Origin: JBBSUQ01 sp964389755
GTDB lineage: Bacteria > Bacteroidota > Bacteroidia > Flavobacteriales_D > Crocinitomicaceae
Direction of reading: 5' to 3'
Length of the DNA: 36,670 nucleotides
Assembly: GCA_964389755.1 (NCBI GenBank)
Contig: CAYMEW010000038.1
Coordinates: 1 to 36,670 of the forward strand
Part shown: one piece after another, positions 33,498-36,670 of the stretch
Layout of the letters: every line of letters starts with the position of its first letter
Numbering within the stretch: position 1 is the first letter of the stretch
Translations under genes and position numbers: made by a program
The notes under the pieces: generated by a model
Told to the model about the DNA's origin: nothing
The model's database searches: none
What the model saw: only the letters and a program-made list of their open reading frames with translations

Positions 33498-35243
33498 ATG
33501 AACAGGATCCTCGTACTTTGCTCTTTCTGCTTTTTACTCCTGCAGGCACGTGCCCAGAAAGGATTCATTTTTCCGCAGGTAGATACGATCACCTTCGCAT
33601 ACCGCGTCGGGGGGAAGATCGATTCCATGGATCTCTACAATTGCTACCACCTCTCAAACCTCCCCGGCGGAGGATTTAACCTGCGAAACAACATTTTTAC
33701 CTCCCAACAGTTTGCACTTCAGCCGAACCTGCTCAACTTTCGCGAAGAAGCGCGCCCCATTCCTCTGAAAACTTCCGCACTTCCGCACCTTGGGTTCACC
33801 TATTCCTTCGGAACAAAAGCCAACCAGTTCTTCGGAGTCGATTACCAGCAGGCCTTCGGTGCGAATACCTTACTCAATGTCCGGATCAGGAGAAACTCCG
33901 GTACAGGTTATGTCCGCAATTCCGCGTTTAAGAATAACGAAGTGCAGCTCGACCTGCGTCACCACGGGAAATTCTACTCCATGGTACTTGACGGCCGCTA
34001 CGGAAACCACACGATCGGGGAGAGCAACGGCGTGACCTCCGATTCGGTCATCCGGACCTTCGGCATCATCTTCGCGCCGGTACGTTCGGAAAATGCACAG
34101 AGTAAGATCCAGCAGGGACACATCGAGCTGACGAATTACTTTAACTTCCTGCGCGATTCCCTGCAGGCCTTCGGACTTTACACAAAACACCGCTACGAAG
34201 TCGTGAACCGCGTGTACACCGAACAGGATACACTCGCAGGATTGTATTCCCAGATCAACATCGATTCCCTTTCAACGCGTGATCAATACCAGACGGCCTC
34301 CATTCGCAACGGTGCCGGGATATACCTTGCGCGCAAATACTGGTCGCTCGAAGGCGGAGTGGATTACCGCTACTGGGATTACCAGAACCTCGGCAGTCAC
34401 CGGGATACCAGTGAGGTCGACCTGTCCGGACGCCTGCGCATCCATGCCGGTAAGTTTTTCCTGGAAGACGAACTTCGCTTTAACATCGTCGGTGCCGGGA
34501 ACCAGTTCCGAAACGAGGCACGTGCTTCCTACAAACCGGGCGGACGCTTTTCAGCAGGAGCACATTTCCGGCTCGAAAGCCTGTGGCCCGAACCGTTCCA
34601 GCGGTTTTATTACGCCAACAACTTTGCCTATCAATTGCCTTCCTATCAGTTGCAGAAACGCATGTATCTGTCCGTGAACGGGACTTACGAACTAAAGAAC
34701 GATCAACGGGTGTCCGTGTCACTTTCCACGCTTAACATGCTCGATAACTACTTTTTCATCAACGACCGCTGGCGAAATGATACGCTGAATGCTGTTTCGG
34801 TAACTTCACTTTCCGTGCAGGGATCCTTTCATTACCGTTTTATCTATCTGCAGCCGAACGTCCTGTTCAACATCGCGAACACCGATTTCGATTTCGTTCC
34901 GGACCTCGACCTGAGGGCGCGCGTCTTTCTCAAAGGAAAGCTTTTTAAAGACAAAAAACTCGAGGGGATATTGGGGGCGGATGTCTCTTACACTTCGGGG
35001 TACCGCCTGCTGACCTACCTCGGGCCGCTGGACGTGTATCAGCCCCTGAACAGCGGACAGTCATTTATTGCTCAACCCAACTTCTCCGTGTTCACCGGCT
35101 TCGCAATCGACGTTTTCCGGCTCTACGTTCGCCTGGAGAATATTGCCTACCTGTTCAACGATGCCACGAACAAAGTGGCCGTCGGTTACCCGATTTATTC
35201 CGGCGCGTTGCGTATCGGGCTTACCTGGGATTTTTTCAATTGA
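33498..35243 (+). CDS. Putative porin, outer-membrane beta barrel
   Basis: 581 residues; start at 33498 gives a signal peptide (MNRILVLCSFCFLLLQARA, cleavage before QKG). The mature protein is rich in alternating strands with many Tyr, Phe and Asn, e.g. GFTYSFGTKANQFFGVDYQ, EVQLDLRHHGKFYSMVLDG, RVSVSLSTLNMLDNYFF, and ends in an aromatic strand (LRIGLTWDFFN) as outer-membrane barrels do. It resembles the 'putative porin' (Porin_10-like) family of Bacteroidota, whose substrates are unknown. Preceded by the rpsT terminator and followed 100 bases later by the VIT1 gene on the same strand. Family is by resemblance. Confidence 0.8.
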   Translation: MNRILVLCSFCFLLLQARAQKGFIFPQVDTITFAYRVGGKIDSMDLYNCYHLSNLPGGGFNLRNNIFTSQQFALQPNLLNFREEARPIPLKTSALPHLGFTYSFGTKANQFFGVDYQQAFGANTLLNVRIRRNSGTGYVRNSAFKNNEVQLDLRHHGKFYSMVLDGRYGNHTIGESNGVTSDSVIRTFGIIFAPVRSENAQSKIQQGHIELTNYFNFLRDSLQAFGLYTKHRYEVVNRVYTEQDTLAGLYSQINIDSLSTRDQYQTASIRNGAGIYLARKYWSLEGGVDYRYWDYQNLGSHRDTSEVDLSGRLRIHAGKFFLEDELRFNIVGAGNQFRNEARASYKPGGRFSAGAHFRLESLWPEPFQRFYYANNFAYQLPSYQLQKRMYLSVNGTYELKNDQRVSVSLSTLNMLDNYFFINDRWRNDTLNAVSVTSLSVQGSFHYRFIYLQPNVLFNIANTDFDFVPDLDLRARVFLKGKLFKDKKLEGILGADVSYTSGYRLLTYLGPLDVYQPLNSGQSFIAQPNFSVFTGFAIDVFRLYVRLENIAYLFNDATNKVAVGYPIYSGALRIGLTWDFFN

Positions 35244-35343
35244 GGTCTCTTCACTCCAAAAGTGATCACTAATTTTTTGTTTTTGATCTGTAGGCGGCTT
35301 TTTTACGCTCGAAATTTTTTAATTTGGTCTCAAACCGGAATGC

Positions 35344-36042
35344 ATGATCCGAGAAGACGAAAAACATTTCATTGAACGCAGTAACTGGCTCCGTGCTGCC
35401 GTACTCGGAGCAAACGACGGAATCCTTTCCACGGCCAGTATCACAGTGGGCGTGGCCGCCGCAACCGGCCTCAGGGAACCGATTGTCATTGCATCTGTGG
35501 CGGGTCTCGTGGCAGGAGCATTGTCAATGGCTGCCGGAGAATACGTGTCTGTCAGCTCACAGTCCGACCTTGAACGGGCCGACCTGGAACGCGAACGTGA
35601 AGAACTGCAAAACATGCCCGAAGCCGAATTAAAAGAACTGGCCCATATTTACGAACAACGCGGACTGGACCCGCAACTCGCACTGCAGGTGGCCGAACAA
35701 TTGACCAGGCATGATGCGCTCGGGGCACATGCCCGCGATGAACTCGGGATCAACGATATGACGCAGGCCAAACCCCTGCAGGCCGCGCTTGCTTCCGGAG
35801 CTTCTTTTGTTTTCGGAGGAATACTTCCTGTACTCGTTTCGCTTTTCCTGCCCACGGGTTTGATGGTTTATTTTCAGTATGTTTTTGCGATACTTTTCCT
35901 CGGAATACTGGGAGCCGTAGCTGCGCATGCCGGCGGATCCTCCGTTTGGAAGGCCGTTGCGCGCATCACATTCTGGGGAACCGTTGCGATGGGAGTATCT
36001 GCACTCGTGGGACACCTTTTTAACGTGCACCCCGCCGGCTAA
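35344..36042 (+). CDS. VIT1/CCC1 family Fe2+/Mn2+ transporter
   Basis: 232 residues with about five transmembrane helices. Family markers: N-terminal HFIERSNWLRAAVLGANDGILSTAS, GLVAGALSMAAGEYVSVSSQ (the conserved Ser/Gly-rich second helix), a cytosolic Glu/His-rich helical domain (AELKELAHIYEQRGLD through LTRHDALGAHARDELG) that in plant VIT1 binds metal, then ALASGASFVFGGILPVLVSL and GSSVWKAVARITFWGTVAMG. It should export or compartmentalise Fe2+/Mn2+, perhaps as metal detoxification. The start ATG at 35344 follows a T-rich stretch; no clear ribosome binding site. It is the last gene in the window. Confidence 0.93.
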   Translation: MIREDEKHFIERSNWLRAAVLGANDGILSTASITVGVAAATGLREPIVIASVAGLVAGALSMAAGEYVSVSSQSDLERADLEREREELQNMPEAELKELAHIYEQRGLDPQLALQVAEQLTRHDALGAHARDELGINDMTQAKPLQAALASGASFVFGGILPVLVSLFLPTGLMVYFQYVFAILFLGILGAVAAHAGGSSVWKAVARITFWGTVAMGVSALVGHLFNVHPAG

Positions 36043-36050
36043 AAAAACTG

Positions 36051-36262
36051 CTTCTCATTCTATTTCTCATTCTCATTCTCATTCTGCCAATCCCGCGAGT
36101 GTTCCACGCGTGCCCGTCACACTCAAAACTCAAACTCACACTGAAAAACCCGAAGTCTTCGACCGCAGGGAAGTAGTACTTCGGCCTCATTCTCATTCTG
36201 TTTCTCATTCTGTTTCTGCCTCTCATTCTGTTTCTGTTTCTCATTCTGTTTCTGCATGTCTG
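36051..36262. repeat. Hexanucleotide-rich repeat blocks around a hairpin
   Basis: Two blocks of imperfect 6-base repeats, CTCATT and CTGTTT units: 36051-36086 and 36186-36262, separated by 99 bases of unrelated sequence. That spacer holds a 7-bp perfect inverted repeat CCGAAGT (36150-36156)/ACTTCGG (36178-36184). Frames across this region give only low-complexity peptides such as HSHSHS or RNRMRM, so I call it non-coding. Confidence 0.75.
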
Positions 36263-36279
36263 TAACTTTTTGAAACATC

Positions 36280-36435
36280 AACTTGTTATAGATAACGACC
36301 GGGCAAACCGACACAAATACTAATCAAGTTTGTTTTGGCAAACCGGTCGGGGGTAGTACCCCGGTGAAATAACTTACACAGATTGGTCGAAAGGCCCCGC
36401 CACCTTAGTTAATCCCGCTCCGGCGGGATTTTTTT
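36280..36435 (+). ncRNA. Candidate structured non-coding RNA
   Basis: About 155 bases between a possible -7 element (TAACTTTTTG, 36263-36272) and a strong terminator. Stems: CGACCGG (36296-36302) with CCGGTCG (36343-36349), inner ACAAA/TTTGT (36313-36317 and 36329-36333), and GGGG/CCCC around TAGTA (36350-36362). GGTCG at 36385-36389 could compete for CGACC. GGCAAACCG occurs twice (36302-36310 and 36337-36345). No coding frame. Not matched to a known RNA family. Confidence 0.4.
36411..36435 (+). terminator. Strong intrinsic terminator
   Basis: AATCCCGC (36411-36418) pairs with GCGGGATT (36423-36430) around TCCG, followed by a T tract to 36435. There is no gene within 360 bases upstream, which suggests it ends a non-coding transcript or the VIT1 message. 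Confidence 0.9.
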
Positions 36436-36504
36436 GCTTACAAACCGCCGAAAAAGACATCCTGCAACAACTCCATAAACACTGTAAGTTCCAATCCGAA
36501 GCAA

Positions 36505-36670
36505 TTCCCACTCTTAGAGGGGGAGAAAAAGCAGCGCTTTTGAAGACCAACCGACAGGGCCGGGAAAGGGGGAGGAAACACTAAAGCATTCTGTCTTACG
36601 CATGAACCGCAAAACCCCTCCCTCTGTATCTCCCCTGTCTGCCGACAGGCAGGCTCACCGAGGGAGAGCA
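36505..36670. repeat. Inverted-repeat-rich intergenic element at the window edge
   Basis: No reading frame of note. AGAGGGGGAG near 36517, GGGGGAGG (36568-36575) and CCCCTCCCTC (36615-36624) are mutually complementary. CCTGTCTG/CAGGCAGG (36634-36653) forms a hairpin nested inside CTCCCTC (36618-36624)/GAGGGAG (36660-36666). This looks like a palindromic repeat element of the kind scattered between genes in Bacteroidota. It runs off the window. Confidence 0.45.

Noticed and set aside
35927..36314. Reading frames giving HSHSHS, RNRMRM or KQNEKQ peptides on both strands over the repeat blocks
   Set aside because: They arise from the 6-base repeats, which stay open in several frames at once; peptides are pure low complexity with no start signal or family resemblance.

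Overview
This window looks like a chromosomal piece of a member of the Bacteroidota, probably flavobacterial in a broad sense; I cannot name a genus. The evidence is: several copies of the Bacteroidota -7 promoter box TAnnTTTG; weak or absent Shine-Dalgarno sequences; an archaeal-type prolyl-tRNA synthetase; an OmpP1/FadL-type outer-membrane protein; a putative porin; secreted proteins ending their signals in xAQ; and uncharacterised proteins of a Bacteroidota type. A 100-base run of N at 33017-33116 marks it as a draft scaffold.

Layout. 1-3134 (minus): rlmI, a MATE exporter and fmt (cut by the window edge), tightly packed. 3454-4527: an orphan PAS/histidine-kinase-like protein that has lost its phospho-acceptor His. 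4596-6301 (minus): a small secreted protein and a DEAD-box RNA helicase. 6463-10380 (plus): a stand-alone membrane-anchored glutamate-synthase-like flavoprotein, three unrecognised envelope proteins and a CDP-alcohol phosphatidyltransferase-like enzyme. 10377-12278 (minus): a large unrecognised secreted protein. 12453-15472 (plus): small accessory proteins, including DUF1801, a secreted protein built of perfect 16-residue repeats, a GyrI-like domain, DUF2007 plus zinc ribbon, and a MORN-like secreted protein. 15584-17062: a photolyase/cryptochrome of the FeS-BCP relatives without Fe-S ligands, converging on an MFS transporter. 18271-19346: msrB-msrA. 19410-21080: a Spy-like protein, a secreted LRR protein and a small unknown. 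21157-24922 (minus): clpB and a WbpP-like UDP-sugar 4-epimerase. 25106-27836: a GH73/LysM hydrolase and a helical-repeat protein. 27816-30524 (minus): an OmpP1-like barrel downstream of a Tyr/Asn/Pro/Gly-rich lipoprotein. 30622-32779: proS and a coupled unknown. 32861-33133: two tRNA-Glu(UUC), the second broken by the gap. 33171-36042: rpsT, a putative porin and a VIT1-type metal transporter. 36043-36670: no gene; hexanucleotide repeats, a structured element ending in a strong terminator, and inverted repeats.

Most genes are housekeeping or envelope genes rather than an island. Recurrent themes are protein quality control and oxidative repair (ClpB, MsrA/MsrB, Spy-like, photolyase), RNA and translation (RlmI, Fmt, DEAD helicase, ProRS, S20, tRNA-Glu) and the cell envelope. 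No CRISPR array, transposase, phage gene or recognisable defence system was found. The most interesting items are the 16-residue-repeat protein, the His-less kinase, the Fe-S-less photolyase, the Tyr-rich lipoprotein/OmpP1 pair, the candidate non-coding RNA near the right end, and convergent genes that share their stop codons.
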